Source: Burkholderiales bacterium (GTDB taxonomy: Bacteria; Pseudomonadota; Gammaproteobacteria; Burkholderiales; Burkholderiaceae_E). From it: a stretch of DNA of 56,836 bases. Location of the stretch: positions 1-56,836 of the forward strand of contig JAPLQF010000015.1 of NCBI GenBank assembly GCA_026399875.1. Reading direction: 5' to 3'. Positions 33,257 to 42,946 of the stretch are shown here, one piece after another. Within the stretch, counting starts at the first letter, position 1. The number at the start of each line of letters is the position of its first letter. The notes under the pieces are model-generated. The model worked only from the letters and a program-made list of their open reading frames with translations. It was not told the DNA's origin and did not search any database. Made by a program: the position numbers and the translations under genes.

Positions 33257-34816
33257 TCAGCCCACGCCGCGCGTCTTGCCCGCCCAGTAAGGCACGCGCA
33301 GATCGCGCTTGAGGACCTTGCCCACCGGGCTGCGCGGCAGCGAGTCGATGAAGTCCACCGATTTGGGGGCCTTCATCGAACCGACCCCTTCCTTGGCCCA
33401 GGCAATCAGGGCTTCGGCGCTGACCGAGGCGCCCGGCTTGAGCTGTACGCAGGCCTTCACCGCCTCGCCCCATTTCTCGTCGGGCACGCCGATCACCGCG
33501 CAGTCCTGCACCGCGGGATGCTTCATCAGCGCGCTCTCGACCTCAAAGGGAAAGATGTTGAAGCCCCCCGAGATGATCAGATCGCGCTTGCGATCAGTGA
33601 TGTAGAAGTAGCCGTCCTGATCGAACTTGCCGATGTCGCCGGTGTGATGCCACCCGAACTGCCTGATCTCGGCGCTCGCCGCCTCGTCATCCAGATAGCC
33701 GTCCATGACGGTCGGTCCGCGCAGCACCACTTCGCCGGCTTCATTCGCACCGAGCAGTCGCCCGCTCTCGTCCATGACACCCATGTCCTCGACGATCACC
33801 GTGGGCCGTCCGCATGACAGCAGCCGATGACGAAACGCCGGATCGCGCGCCGCCTGCGCCATTTCGGCGGGCGACATGAAGGTGGTCGGAAAACCCGACT
33901 CGGTCTGACCGAAGGCCTGACACACCACCGGCCCGAAACGCTGCACCGCTTCGACGATTTTTTCGGGCGCAAAGGGCGAGGCCGCCGCAATCAGATAACG
34001 CAGCGACGAAAAATCGGCAGTCGGTGTCTGCGGATGCGCCAGCAGCACATAGATGAGCGTGGGTGGCAAAAAGAGCGTGTCGACCCGATGCTTGCCGATG
34101 AGATCGATCATGGCGCCGACATCGGGCGTCGACATCATGATCGTGGTGCCACCAAACTGGCCCATGCCCAGGGCCACGAAGCCGCCGGCGTGCGTGATCG
34201 GCGCAACTGCCAGATTGACCGGCGGCTCGTCGTAGTGCAGACAGGTTGCCCAGGCCATCGCCGCAGTCAGCATCATTCGGTTGGTGCCGACCGTGAGCTT
34301 GGAGCGGCCGGTGGTACCGCCGGTGGCGCCCTGAAAGCCCTGCGCGTCTTCGGCAATCCGCAGATCGAGCGGCTCGTCGCTGATCCCGCCCAGCCAGTCT
34401 TCGAGCGAGGGTGCACGGGCATCGGTGCCGTTGATGCACACCAACCGAGCGAGGCTGGGTACGCCCGCCCGGATCTCATCGATCATGCCGGCAGCCGAGG
34501 CATCGAAAAAAAGCACGTCACAACGGCCGGCCGCAAGGATATGAAGAATGTCGGGCAAAGCCGCGCGCATGTTCAGATTGCACCAGGCCATGCCTGAGCG
34601 CATGCCACCGAGCATGGCCACGAAGGCGCGGGTCGAATTGGGGCTGAGCACCGCAAAGCGCTGACCCGATCCGAAGCCCGACTCGTTCAGGCGCCGTGCA
34701 ATGCGGTGGGTCGTGCGCCAGGCCTCGAGATAGGTGTAGTCGCCGCCGTCGCCGGTCAGCGCCAGACGATTGGGGTGCGTGCGCACGCCGCGAAAATAGA
34801 GGTCGGTGATGTGCAT
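33257..34816 (-). CDS. AMP-forming acyl-CoA synthetase, last gene of the nitrogen cluster
   Basis: This 519-residue enzyme has the adenylate-forming motifs, but the P-loop reads GATGGTTGRSK rather than the usual YTSGTTGxPK. Others are AFGQTESG, GWHHTGDIGKFDQDGYFYITDRKRDLIISGG and the C-terminal PRSPVGKVLKRDLR lysine motif. It lies 78 bp downstream of the isochorismatase-like gene, on the same strand as the biuret cluster. Its link to urea-type nitrogen metabolism is unclear; activation of a carboxylate released by the amidases is a guess. Confidence 0.88.
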   Translation of the reverse strand: MHITDLYFRGVRTHPNRLALTGDGGDYTYLEAWRTTHRIARRLNESGFGSGQRFAVLSPNSTRAFVAMLGGMRSGMAWCNLNMRAALPDILHILAAGRCDVLFFDASAAGMIDEIRAGVPSLARLVCINGTDARAPSLEDWLGGISDEPLDLRIAEDAQGFQGATGGTTGRSKLTVGTNRMMLTAAMAWATCLHYDEPPVNLAVAPITHAGGFVALGMGQFGGTTIMMSTPDVGAMIDLIGKHRVDTLFLPPTLIYVLLAHPQTPTADFSSLRYLIAAASPFAPEKIVEAVQRFGPVVCQAFGQTESGFPTTFMSPAEMAQAARDPAFRHRLLSCGRPTVIVEDMGVMDESGRLLGANEAGEVVLRGPTVMDGYLDDEAASAEIRQFGWHHTGDIGKFDQDGYFYITDRKRDLIISGGFNIFPFEVESALMKHPAVQDCAVIGVPDEKWGEAVKACVQLKPGASVSAEALIAWAKEGVGSMKAPKSVDFIDSLPRSPVGKVLKRDLRVPYWAGKTRGVG

Positions 34817-34894
34817 GATGTCTCCTTTGCAGGCTTCAGAACGCCGTGCTCAGGAGCAACGATACCGGAAGCGACTGTGCAAACCGATGGCGGA

Positions 34895-35599
34895 TCAACG
34901 ACCCGCGTCGACCAGCGCCGCAAGCCCCGCCGTCCAGCCGACGATGCCGCCCTGCGCAGCGATCATCGCGAGGGTGGCCCGATAGAACTCCGGGAAATAG
35001 CTGCCGGTGGCCTCTTCGATCAGCAGACACTCGTAGCCGCGGTCGTTGGCTTCGCGCATGGTGGTCTGCACACACACCTCAGTGGTGACGCCACCGAAGA
35101 TCAGATGCGTGATGCCGCCCGCCTCGAGGACCGATTGCAGACGCGTGCCATAGAAGGCCCCCTTGCCCGGCTTGACGATCTCGATCTCGCCGGCAAGCGG
35201 CGCGAGCTGCGGCACGAAATCGGCGCCAGGCTCACCGTCGATCAGGATGCGCCCCATCGGCCCGACATCACCGATGCGCAAGCTCGGCGAGCCGCGCAGC
35301 CGCTTGGCAGGCGGGCAATCCGACAGGTCGGGGCGGTGGCACTCGCGGGTGTGCACAATCGTCAGCCCCCTGCCACGTGCCCAGTCGAGCAGCGCGCGCG
35401 CTGGAGCCACCACGCGCTCGAGATGGCTGACATCGTTGCCAAGCGACTCACCGAAGCCGCCGCGTTCGACGAAGTCGCGCTGCATGTCGATCATGACCAG
35501 CGCGGTGCGCGCCGGTTCAAAAACAAAGTCGAAGGGCTGCGCCCTGACGGTGATGGCAGCACCGGTCGCCAATCCGGAAAAACTTTTTTTCTCGCTCAT
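34895..35599 (-). CDS. isochorismatase-family cysteine hydrolase, BiuH paralogue
   Basis: The 234-residue protein has the D-K-C triad of cysteine amidohydrolases: Asp38 (MIDMQRDF), Lys143 (IVKPGKGAF) and Cys176 (TTEVCVQTT). The spacing matches that of the BiuH protein encoded at 37149-37853, and [20 protein letters not shown] is nearly shared. It differs in the N-terminal segment and in the stretch after the first catalytic residue (VERGGFGES against [10 protein letters not shown]), so the substrate may be another ureide or amide. The start overlaps the ABC ATPase stop (ATGA). Confidence 0.85.
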   Translation of the reverse strand: MSEKKSFSGLATGAAITVRAQPFDFVFEPARTALVMIDMQRDFVERGGFGESLGNDVSHLERVVAPARALLDWARGRGLTIVHTRECHRPDLSDCPPAKRLRGSPSLRIGDVGPMGRILIDGEPGADFVPQLAPLAGEIEIVKPGKGAFYGTRLQSVLEAGGITHLIFGGVTTEVCVQTTMREANDRGYECLLIEEATGSYFPEFYRATLAMIAAQGGIVGWTAGLAALVDAGR

Positions 35600-37152
35600 G
35601 CCAGACGCTCCTGGGAGACCTGCGCCGGGGCGTTATCGTGCGTGCTAGCACCCCCCATGCGTCGCCCGATTTCGGCGCGGTCATCAGACGGCGTCGAGGT
35701 TTCATAGACCAGCTCACCCTCCGACATCACCGTCAGCCGGTCCGACAGTTCGATGAGTTCGTCGAGATCCTCGCTCAGCAGCAGAATCGCCGCTCCCTGG
35801 TTACGCGCCTCGAGCAGGCGGCGGTGAATCTCATCGACGGCTGCGAAATCGAGCCCAAAGACCGGGTTCATGACGATCAGCACCCGGCAGTCGCGCGACA
35901 GTTCGCGAGCCAGCACCGTGCGCTGCACATTGCCGCCCGAGAGCGTGGCGATCGATGCCTGCGGGCTGCGGGTACGGACACCGAAAGCCTCGATTCGCGG
36001 CAGCGCCGCCTCGATCATGCGCCGCGGACTCAGCCATCCGCCTCGCGACATCGGCAGCGAATCGAACTCGCGCAGCGCGAGATTTTCGGCCACCGACATC
36101 GTCGGCACGCAGGCATTGCGCAGCGGCTCTTCGGGCAGGCTGCCGACCCGATGACGCGCAATCTCGGCGCGACTGCCGCGATAGGGTTCGCCACCGATCC
36201 GCACCGAGCCGGACTGCCTGTCGCGCTGACCCAGCAGCAGCTCGACCAGCTCTCGCTGGCCGTTGCCCGAGACGCCCGCCACACCAAGGATTTCCCCGGC
36301 GCGAAGCGAAAAGGTCACATCGCGTACCGCGCGCCGCCCGGCGTCATTGGCGACATTCAGACGCTCGACCGACAGCACTGGCTCGCCCGACGAGACAGGC
36401 TCACCACGTGCCGGCAGCTCACGCGCACGCTGTGCCCCGATCATGGCCTGCGCAAGCCGCTCGGGCCCGAAGGACGCTACCGGGCCGCTGGCCACCTGCC
36501 GGCCGCGGCGCAACACGGTCACATCGTCGGCAAAGGCCGCCACTTCACGGAACTTGTGGGTGATCATGATCACCGTCAGACGCCCGTCGTGAGCCAGCTT
36601 TCGCACCGCACCGAGCACCTCGTCGGCTTCCTCGGGCGTGAGCACCGAGGTCGGTTCATCGAGGATCAGCAGACGGTTGTCGGCATAGAGCTGCTTGAGT
36701 ATCTCGGCCTTCTGTTTCTGGCCGGCGGCCAGCCCCGAGACCACCGCACGCAGCGGCAGCGTGAACGGCATATCGGCCAGAAAGCGCTCCATCTCCTTGA
36801 TGCGCGCCGGCCAGTCGAGCACCGCCGACAGACCGCCGCGGGCGAGCGCGAGATTCTCGGCAATCGTCATCGAGGGCACCAGCGTGAAATGCTGATAGAC
36901 CATGCCAAGCCCGAGGTCGCGGGCGGCCTGCGGCGAGTCGATTGAACGCTCGCGGCCATCGAGCACCACCTGGCCGGCATCGGCTTTCGAAAAGCCGACC
37001 AGGCATTTGACCAGCGTGCTCTTGCCCGCGCCGTTTTCGCCCAGCAGCGCATGCACCATGCCCGGGCGCACCGACAGGCTGACCGCATCGAGCGCAACGA
37101 AATCGCCGTAGCGCTTGGTCAGGCCGATGATCTCGAGCGCCGGGGCTTTCAT
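35596..37152 (-). CDS. BMP-type ABC transporter, double ATPase subunit
   Basis: The 518-residue protein is a tandem ATPase of the type serving BMP/nucleoside and sugar importers. The first domain has GENGAGKST, a shifted signature [12 protein letters not shown] and [11 protein letters not shown]. The second has the degenerate [12 protein letters not shown] loop in place of Walker A and [16 protein letters not shown]. It would energise the permeases at 39005-41004. It is embedded between two amidohydrolase genes with ATGA overlaps on both sides, indicating that transport and hydrolysis are made together. I chose the ATG at 37152 because it overlaps the BiuH stop. Confidence 0.9.
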   Translation of the reverse strand: MKAPALEIIGLTKRYGDFVALDAVSLSVRPGMVHALLGENGAGKSTLVKCLVGFSKADAGQVVLDGRERSIDSPQAARDLGLGMVYQHFTLVPSMTIAENLALARGGLSAVLDWPARIKEMERFLADMPFTLPLRAVVSGLAAGQKQKAEILKQLYADNRLLILDEPTSVLTPEEADEVLGAVRKLAHDGRLTVIMITHKFREVAAFADDVTVLRRGRQVASGPVASFGPERLAQAMIGAQRARELPARGEPVSSGEPVLSVERLNVANDAGRRAVRDVTFSLRAGEILGVAGVSGNGQRELVELLLGQRDRQSGSVRIGGEPYRGSRAEIARHRVGSLPEEPLRNACVPTMSVAENLALREFDSLPMSRGGWLSPRRMIEAALPRIEAFGVRTRSPQASIATLSGGNVQRTVLARELSRDCRVLIVMNPVFGLDFAAVDEIHRRLLEARNQGAAILLLSEDLDELIELSDRLTVMSEGELVYETSTPSDDRAEIGRRMGGASTHDNAPAQVSQERLA

Positions 37153-37853
37153 GCGGCGATGGCTGCGAGAACCTGCGAAGACTGGCCGATCGCACCGAAG
37201 ACGCCACCCTGCATGGTCACCATCCTGATCGCCGCCTGATGGTTGCCCAGATCGGTGGCACCGGTGCAGTCCTCGATCAGCAGACACTCGAAGCCGCGAT
37301 CATTGGCCTCGCGCATCGTGGTGTGCACGCAGACATCGGTGGTGATCCCGGTGAGCAGCAGATTGCGAATGCCACGGGTGCGCAGGATCAGCTCGAGGTC
37401 AGTGGCGCAGAACGATCCCTTGCCGGGTTTGTCGATGATCACCTCGCCCGGTGCGGGCGCGAGCTCGGGGATGATCTCCCAGCCGGGCTCGCCGCGCACC
37501 AGGATGCGCCCGCACGGCCCGGCGTCACCGATGCCGGCGCCGATGCGCTGCGAGCGCCAGCGTTTGTTGGCTGGCAGGTCCGACAGATCGGGGCGATGGC
37601 CCTCGCGGGTATGAATCACCGGCATGCCGCAGGCGCGGGCGGCGGCGATGAGTCTGGCGATCGGCGCGATCGGTGCGCGGGTCATCGACAGGTCGTAGCC
37701 CATGCGATCGACATAACCGCCGATGCCGCAGAAATCGGTCTGCATGTCGATCACGACCAGCGCCGTATCAGCCGGCGAAAAGCCGCCGTCAAAGGGCCAG
37801 GGATAGGGGTCGGCAGGAATCGGGGCGAAGGCTTTCAATGATGCGGTCTCCAT
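37149..37853 (-). CDS. biuH: biuret amidohydrolase BiuH
   Basis: The 234-residue cysteine hydrolase converts biuret to allophanate and ammonia. The triad Asp36, Lys142, Cys175 falls at the residue numbers I recall for the characterised Rhizobium leguminosarum BiuH. Long stretches also agree from memory: [47 protein letters not shown] in part, [14 protein letters not shown] and [16 protein letters not shown]. The QGGVFG segment near residue 218 is also expected. It lies in one operon with allophanate hydrolase, formamidase and two ABC importers. The stop overlaps the downstream ATPase start. Confidence 0.87.
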   Translation of the reverse strand: METASLKAFAPIPADPYPWPFDGGFSPADTALVVIDMQTDFCGIGGYVDRMGYDLSMTRAPIAPIARLIAAARACGMPVIHTREGHRPDLSDLPANKRWRSQRIGAGIGDAGPCGRILVRGEPGWEIIPELAPAPGEVIIDKPGKGSFCATDLELILRTRGIRNLLLTGITTDVCVHTTMREANDRGFECLLIEDCTGATDLGNHQAAIRMVTMQGGVFGAIGQSSQVLAAIAA

Positions 37854-37933
37854 CGGAAGGTCTCGGGCGGCATCGAGTGGCGTCGAGTGGCGTCGATCGG
37901 GATCGGCTCGAACCGGGGTCAGTCGATCGGTGA

Positions 37934-38968
37934 TCAGCGCTTTCCCAGCGGCAGCCCCGACGCATCGGCCGGCACGGCGCCGTGGTAGTTGCGCGCAGGC
38001 GGCGCAAAGCCGCAGCTGGCGCCGTCACGGTGAACGATGGTGTCATCCCAGGGCAGGCGATAGCGGCCGTCGACCATGTCGCGCATGAAGGTATAGGGGC
38101 AATCCTGCGCGCCGCCGCGCACCGCGACATAACCGCGGTGCCACAGCTGATAGGGATTGTTCTCGACGCCCCACTGGGCACGCGCCTCGCGAACCAGGTC
38201 GGGGCGCAGCTCGGCGCCGATGATCTCGTCGGGCCGGCCGCCACCGGTGGCGATCGGTGCGCCATCGAAATTCACGAACATGCCCTCGCCCATCGAATCA
38301 AACGATCCGTCCGACCCCGACATGCAGACCGAGGCGGTGATCATCAGATTCTGGAAGGCATTGGCCTGGTTGGTGATCTGCCAGGCATGCCGGATCGGGG
38401 CGGTATAGCCGGCGGTGCGGATCATGATCTCGGCGCCCTTGTAGGCGCATTCGCGGGCCATCTCGGGGAACATGCCGTCATGGCAGATGATCAGCGCGAG
38501 CTTGCAGCCGCGCGGGCCGTCGATCACCGGAATGCCGAGGTTGCCGGGCTCCCAGGGCTCGACCGGCACCCAGGGGTGCAGCTTGCGGTAGTAAAGGCGC
38601 AACTCGCCGGTGTCGTCGATGATCAGACCGACGTTGTAGGGATTGCCTTCGGGGTTGAACTCCATGATCGAGAAGCAGCCCCAGATGCGATGCTCGATGC
38701 AGGCGCGGCGAAAGGCCGCCACCTCGGGGCCGTCCATGCGGCACATGATCGCCGGATTGGTGTCCATCGACAGGCCATGCAGCGCGTATTCGGGGAACAC
38801 CACCAGATCCATGCCGGCAAGGTTGCGCCTGGCTTTGCCGACCAGCTCGACAATGCGGGCGGTCTGGCGTGCCAGATCGTCGGGGGTTACCACCACCGGC
38901 AGCTGCAGCTGCACCAGCCCCATCACCACCCCGTTCGGGGATTTGTTCAAACCGCCCAGTCCTGACAT
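37934..38968 (-). CDS. amiF: formamidase (nitrilase superfamily)
   Basis: The 344-residue enzyme hydrolyses formamide to formate and ammonia. The catalytic Glu60 (FPEYALHG), Lys129 (YRKLHPW) and Cys162 ([10 protein letters not shown]) are in place; Glu60 has the same number as in Helicobacter pylori AmiF, as I recall it. The C-terminal segment with [11 protein letters not shown] is typical of the AmiE/AmiF group. AmiE (acetamidase-type) is an alternative, but the MSGLGGLNK start and length favour AmiF. It sits 36 bp after the permease and 80 bp before biuH, so it is probably part of the same nitrogen-release operon. Confidence 0.85.
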   Translation of the reverse strand: MSGLGGLNKSPNGVVMGLVQLQLPVVVTPDDLARQTARIVELVGKARRNLAGMDLVVFPEYALHGLSMDTNPAIMCRMDGPEVAAFRRACIEHRIWGCFSIMEFNPEGNPYNVGLIIDDTGELRLYYRKLHPWVPVEPWEPGNLGIPVIDGPRGCKLALIICHDGMFPEMARECAYKGAEIMIRTAGYTAPIRHAWQITNQANAFQNLMITASVCMSGSDGSFDSMGEGMFVNFDGAPIATGGGRPDEIIGAELRPDLVREARAQWGVENNPYQLWHRGYVAVRGGAQDCPYTFMRDMVDGRYRLPWDDTIVHRDGASCGFAPPARNYHGAVPADASGLPLGKR

Positions 38969-39004
38969 GCCAGCCCTCCTTTTCGCTCGTGGTTCAACCA
39001 GACT

Positions 39005-39925
39005 TCAACGCGTCATGGCAAGTTCGCCCGGCGCACCGATCGAGGCGCGCGCCCGCGAGGTGCTGGCCAGCATGATTGCCAGCGTCAGCACATAGGGCGC
39101 GGCGTTCCAGAGGTGGTAGCCCGCCTGGATGCCGACCGCCTGCAGGGCGGGGCCGATCGAACTCGCACCGCCGAAGATCAGTGCCGCGCGCACGCAGCCC
39201 ATCGGACGCCAGCGCGCAAAGATCACGAGCGCCACCGCCATCACGCCCTGCCCGCTCGACAGCCCCTCGTTCCAGCTGCCCGGGTAATAGAGCGACAGGA
39301 AGGCACCGGCCACGCCACCCAGAAACCCGCCGAGCGCGGTCGCGACGATGCGGGTGCGGTTGATCGACAGACCGAGCGCGCGGGCCGCATCAGCCGAATC
39401 ACCCACGGTGCGCAGCTGCAAGCCCCAGCGGGTATTGGCCAGCGCCCAGCTCAGACAAAGCGCCAGGACCAGACCGATGAGAAAGAGCACATTGACCTGC
39501 AGCGCGGCACGCAGCGCCGGCGAATCAGACCAGGCACCGAGTTCGATCGACGGCAGGCGCGGTGCAGTCGGCTGGATATAGCCCTTGCCGAAAAAGAAGG
39601 CCAGCCCCAGGCCCAGAATGATGAGCGCGACACCGATCGCAATGTCATTGACCCGCGGCAGACTGCACAGCGCGCCGTGCACCAGCCCGAACACCACGCC
39701 CGACAGACCGGCGGCCAGCACACCGACCCAGGCCGATCCGCTGTGATACGAGACCGCATAGCCGAACATCGCACCGAACACCATCGTGCCTTCCAGGCCG
39801 AGATTGATGCGACCGGCCCGCTCGGTGATGCACTCGCCGAGCGAGACAAAGAGGAAGGGTGTCGAGACCCTGATCGCGCCCCCGAGCACCGCGATCAGCA
39901 CAGACAAGAGGGCATCGACGCTCAT
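39005..39925 (-). CDS. BMP-type ABC transporter permease (second)
   Basis: The 306-residue membrane protein has about eight to ten hydrophobic segments and the landmarks of the YufQ/NupQ-type permease: GLEGTMVFGAMFGYAVSYHSGS and GDSADAARALGLSINRTRI. It forms the channel with the adjacent permease, whose stop it overlaps (ATGA). Substrate is probably a small nitrogen-rich compound, judged only from the surrounding hydrolases. Confidence 0.9.
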   Translation of the reverse strand: MSVDALLSVLIAVLGGAIRVSTPFLFVSLGECITERAGRINLGLEGTMVFGAMFGYAVSYHSGSAWVGVLAAGLSGVVFGLVHGALCSLPRVNDIAIGVALIILGLGLAFFFGKGYIQPTAPRLPSIELGAWSDSPALRAALQVNVLFLIGLVLALCLSWALANTRWGLQLRTVGDSADAARALGLSINRTRIVATALGGFLGGVAGAFLSLYYPGSWNEGLSSGQGVMAVALVIFARWRPMGCVRAALIFGGASSIGPALQAVGIQAGYHLWNAAPYVLTLAIMLASTSRARASIGAPGELAMTR

Positions 39926-41004
39926 CGCTGATCCTTTGGCCTGAAGGCATCGCCGGCCAGGATGGCCACGAAGAGCAGACCTTGCAGCACCATCGTGGTG
40001 GCATCCGGCATATCGAGGCGACGCTGCAGCAGGCTGCCGGCAGCGGCAATGCCGCCCATCAGCACCGCCACCGGGATGACCGCAAGCGGCTGATGACGGG
40101 CCATGAAAGACACCAGGATGCCGGTCGTGCCATAGCCTGCCAGCACCGAGGCGTTGGCCGATCCGTGCACCGCCATGACTTCGATCGCACCGGCCAGACC
40201 GGCCGATGCACCACCGGCCACGCAGGCCAGCACGATGAGCGTGCCCACCGGCAGTCCGACCAGCATCGCTGCGCGCGGATTGCCCCCCGCCACCCGCAAT
40301 GAAAAGCCCCAGGTGCTGCGCGAGATCACGATCTGCGCAAGCAGGCAGGCCACGATGCCCAGCAGCAGTCCCCAGTGAACATCCAGACCGGGCAGCGAGC
40401 CGATCATCGCCTCCGCCGGCAGCGGCAGGGTCGACGGCTTGTTCAGGCTCGCCGCATCGCGCAGCGGCCCTTCGACCAGATGATTGAAAACAGCAATCGC
40501 GATATAAGACATCAGCAGACTGCTGATGGTTTCATTGAGCCCGCGGCGCGCACGAAACAGACCGATCAGCGCATACCACGCGCCGCCCGCCGCCATGCCG
40601 GCAAGCCCGCCTGCCAGCCAGGCCAGCGGCACCGCCTGCGGGGCCAGCTGGGATGCAATCGGGACGGCCACCACCGAGGCCGCCAGAGCGCCGAGCGCCA
40701 GCGCGCCCTCAGCCCCGATGACCACCAGACCGGCCTGCGCAGGCAGGGCCACCGCCAATCCGGTAAGGATCAGCGGGGCCGCCCGCAACAGGGTGTTCTG
40801 CCAGGCGAATGAACTCGCAAAGCCGCCCTCGGCAATCGTGGCAAACACCACGAGCGGGTTGTGCCCGATCGCCGCCACGAAAAGTCCGAAAGCGAAGAGC
40901 CCGGCAAGTACCGAGCCCACCGGTACCAGCCAGCCTCGCAGCCAGAGCGAGCCCGCCGGCGGGCGGGCAGACGCCTGCAGCGGCGCGCGGGGAGCGAGAT
41001 CCAT
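39922..41004 (-). CDS. BMP-type ABC transporter permease (first)
   Basis: The 360-residue inner-membrane protein belongs to the YufP/NupP branch: GAEGALALGALAASVVA, GLNETISSLLMSYIA and FSLRVAGGNPRAAMLVGLPV are typical. I chose the ATG at 41004; an in-frame GTG at 41025 would add seven residues. It overlaps the next permease by 4 bases and follows the binding-protein gene by 41 bp. Confidence 0.9.
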   Translation of the reverse strand: MDLAPRAPLQASARPPAGSLWLRGWLVPVGSVLAGLFAFGLFVAAIGHNPLVVFATIAEGGFASSFAWQNTLLRAAPLILTGLAVALPAQAGLVVIGAEGALALGALAASVVAVPIASQLAPQAVPLAWLAGGLAGMAAGGAWYALIGLFRARRGLNETISSLLMSYIAIAVFNHLVEGPLRDAASLNKPSTLPLPAEAMIGSLPGLDVHWGLLLGIVACLLAQIVISRSTWGFSLRVAGGNPRAAMLVGLPVGTLIVLACVAGGASAGLAGAIEVMAVHGSANASVLAGYGTTGILVSFMARHQPLAVIPVAVLMGGIAAAGSLLQRRLDMPDATTMVLQGLLFVAILAGDAFRPKDQR

Positions 41005-41045
41005 CGGATTGCCTGAGGGGGGCACGGAGGAAGGCGCCTGGAGGA

Positions 41046-42158
41046 TCAGGCCGGGATGCTGCCCACGACGCCCTCGACCAGATAGTTCATCTTCTCGAGT
41101 TCAACGTTGGTCATCTCCAGCTTCGTGCCGCCCGCAATCGCGGTGCCGCCCTTGTTGTCCTTGAGCGGGCCCTTGAAGATCACGAAGTCGCCCTTGGTCA
41201 GCGAAGCGCGCGCCGCATCGCCCGCAGTCCTGGCTGCGGCCGATACCGATGCGCCATAGGGCGACATCTTCACGAAGCCTTCTTTCAGGCCGCCGCGCAG
41301 GAAGTTGATCATCGGCTTGTTGTTGCGGGCCGCTTCGACCAGTTCCTTGTAAGGCGTCGACCAGTCCCATTCGGCACCGGTGAGATAGCCCTTGGGCGCA
41401 AGCGCCGCCTGACTGGCGTGATAGCCGCAGGACATGATGCCGCGCTTTTCGGCGGTCTCGACCACCACTTTCGGGCCGTCGACATGGCAGGTCACCACAT
41501 CGACCCCCTGATCGATCAGGCTGTTGGTGGCTTCGGCTTCCTTGACCGGCATCGACCAGTCGCCGGTGAAGATGACGCGTGTGGTGATCGAGGGATCGAC
41601 CGAGCGCGCACCCATGGTGAAGGCATTGATGTTGCGCAGTACCTGCGGAATCGGTTTGGCGGCGACGAAGCCGAGCTTCTTGGTCTTGCTCATGTGACCT
41701 GCGACCACACCGGCCACATACTGCGCGCCGTCGATATAGCCGAAAAACGACCCGACGTTCTTGGGATGCTTGCCGTCGGTCCACAGGCCACCGCAATGCT
41801 CGAACCGGACCTTCGGATATTTTTCGGCAACCTTCAGGACATGCGGATCGAAGTAGCCGAAGGAGGTGGCAAAGATCAGACTGGCCTTGTCCTGATTGAT
41901 CATCGCTTCCATGGTCTTCTGAACCGCGACCGTCTCTGGGACTTTTTCTTCTTCGACCACTTTCACGCCCGGCATCTTCTTCAGGATCGCTGCGGCCTGG
42001 GCCTGCGCCTGGTTGTAGCCGAAGTCATCTCGGGGCCCGACATAGATGACACCAACGGTGATCGGGGCCTGAGCATGCACCGCAAGCGGCAGGCCGGTGG
42101 CCGAGACGATGCCGGTGGCACCGGCGGCACGAAGCAGGGAACGGCGGGACGGGTTCAT
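41046..42158 (-). CDS. BMP-family substrate-binding protein
   Basis: The 370-residue protein starts with an RRSLLRAAGATG leader, a twin-arginine-like signal, and ends the signal near AVHAQA. The mature part has the BMP/Med fold: ITVGVIYVGPRDDFGYNQA, FATSFGYFDPHV, VGSFFGYIDGAQYVAGVVAG. It is the periplasmic receptor of the importer encoded at 39005-41004 and 35596-37152. Family members bind nucleosides and purines; here the context suggests a ureide or amide. There is no lipobox cysteine, so it is soluble. Confidence 0.9.
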   Translation of the reverse strand: MNPSRRSLLRAAGATGIVSATGLPLAVHAQAPITVGVIYVGPRDDFGYNQAQAQAAAILKKMPGVKVVEEEKVPETVAVQKTMEAMINQDKASLIFATSFGYFDPHVLKVAEKYPKVRFEHCGGLWTDGKHPKNVGSFFGYIDGAQYVAGVVAGHMSKTKKLGFVAAKPIPQVLRNINAFTMGARSVDPSITTRVIFTGDWSMPVKEAEATNSLIDQGVDVVTCHVDGPKVVVETAEKRGIMSCGYHASQAALAPKGYLTGAEWDWSTPYKELVEAARNNKPMINFLRGGLKEGFVKMSPYGASVSAAARTAGDAARASLTKGDFVIFKGPLKDNKGGTAIAGGTKLEMTNVELEKMNYLVEGVVGSIPA

Positions 42159-42251
42159 GAGGTTTCCTTGTTGATCGAAGCAATGGTTGAAAAAGGGAGG
42201 GGGCAACAACAGCACTGGCAAAGCAAACAGTTCGTCGGACAGATCGCAGCG

Positions 42252-42946
42252 TCACTCAAGCGCCCGCTCACGCGCCTCCTGCATCATGTGCAAGGTGATC
42301 TTGCGAACCTCGGCCTTGCTCGCTTCGATATGCGCGCGCAGCAGCAGTTCGGCCGGGTCGGCACGCCGCTGCACGACGGCGCGCAAGATCTTGGCGTGCT
42401 CCTGATAGGTGGCATCGATGCGCGGCGGCTTGGTGAAATCGAGCCGGCGGATGATGCGGATGCGCTCGGTGACTTCGGCATGGACCCGCGACATCTCGCG
42501 GTTGCCGGCCGCCTCGACCAGCGTCGTGTGAAAGGCTTCGTCAAAGCGCGCATGTCGGTCTCGCGCTCTTCGGGCGGACACAGCCAGCGCTTCTTGAGCG
42601 CATCGAGCGCGACTCGCTCACTGGCTTCGCACAGGCGCCTGACCGCGGTGGTCTCGAGCACGATGCGCAGATCGTAGAGCTCTTCGAACTGCCTGAAATC
42701 GAAGGGCCGAACGCGCCATCCGGCGCGAAACATCACCTCGAGATAGCCGTCGCGCTCAAGCCGGTAGAGCGCCTCACGAACCGGTGTGCGTGAGGCCTGG
42801 GTGCGAAGCGCGATCTCGGTTTCGGTAAAGCGGTCACCCGGCAGCAGCCGGAAATCGAAGATGTCCTGCTTGACCCGCTCGTAGACCACTGTGGCGAGGT
42901 TGACATTCATCGGCGGCTCGGAGGTTCTGAGCGGACTGGAGGACAT
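42252..42946 (-). pseudogene. GntR/FCD-family regulator, single frameshift
   Basis: The N-terminal frame gives a winged helix (YERVKQDIFDFRLLPGDRFTETEIALRTQASRTPVREAL in part) and the start of an FCD domain up to PPEERETDM. The rest of the FCD domain (RFDEAFHTTLVEAAGN to HMMQEARERALE) lies in another frame. Restoring one base near 42546-42553, after the GACATG, would rejoin them. It is therefore either a sequencing error or a recent loss of the cluster regulator. The ATG at 42946 overlaps the upstream ABC ATPase stop (TGATG); an ATG at 42910 is an alternative. Confidence 0.8.
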
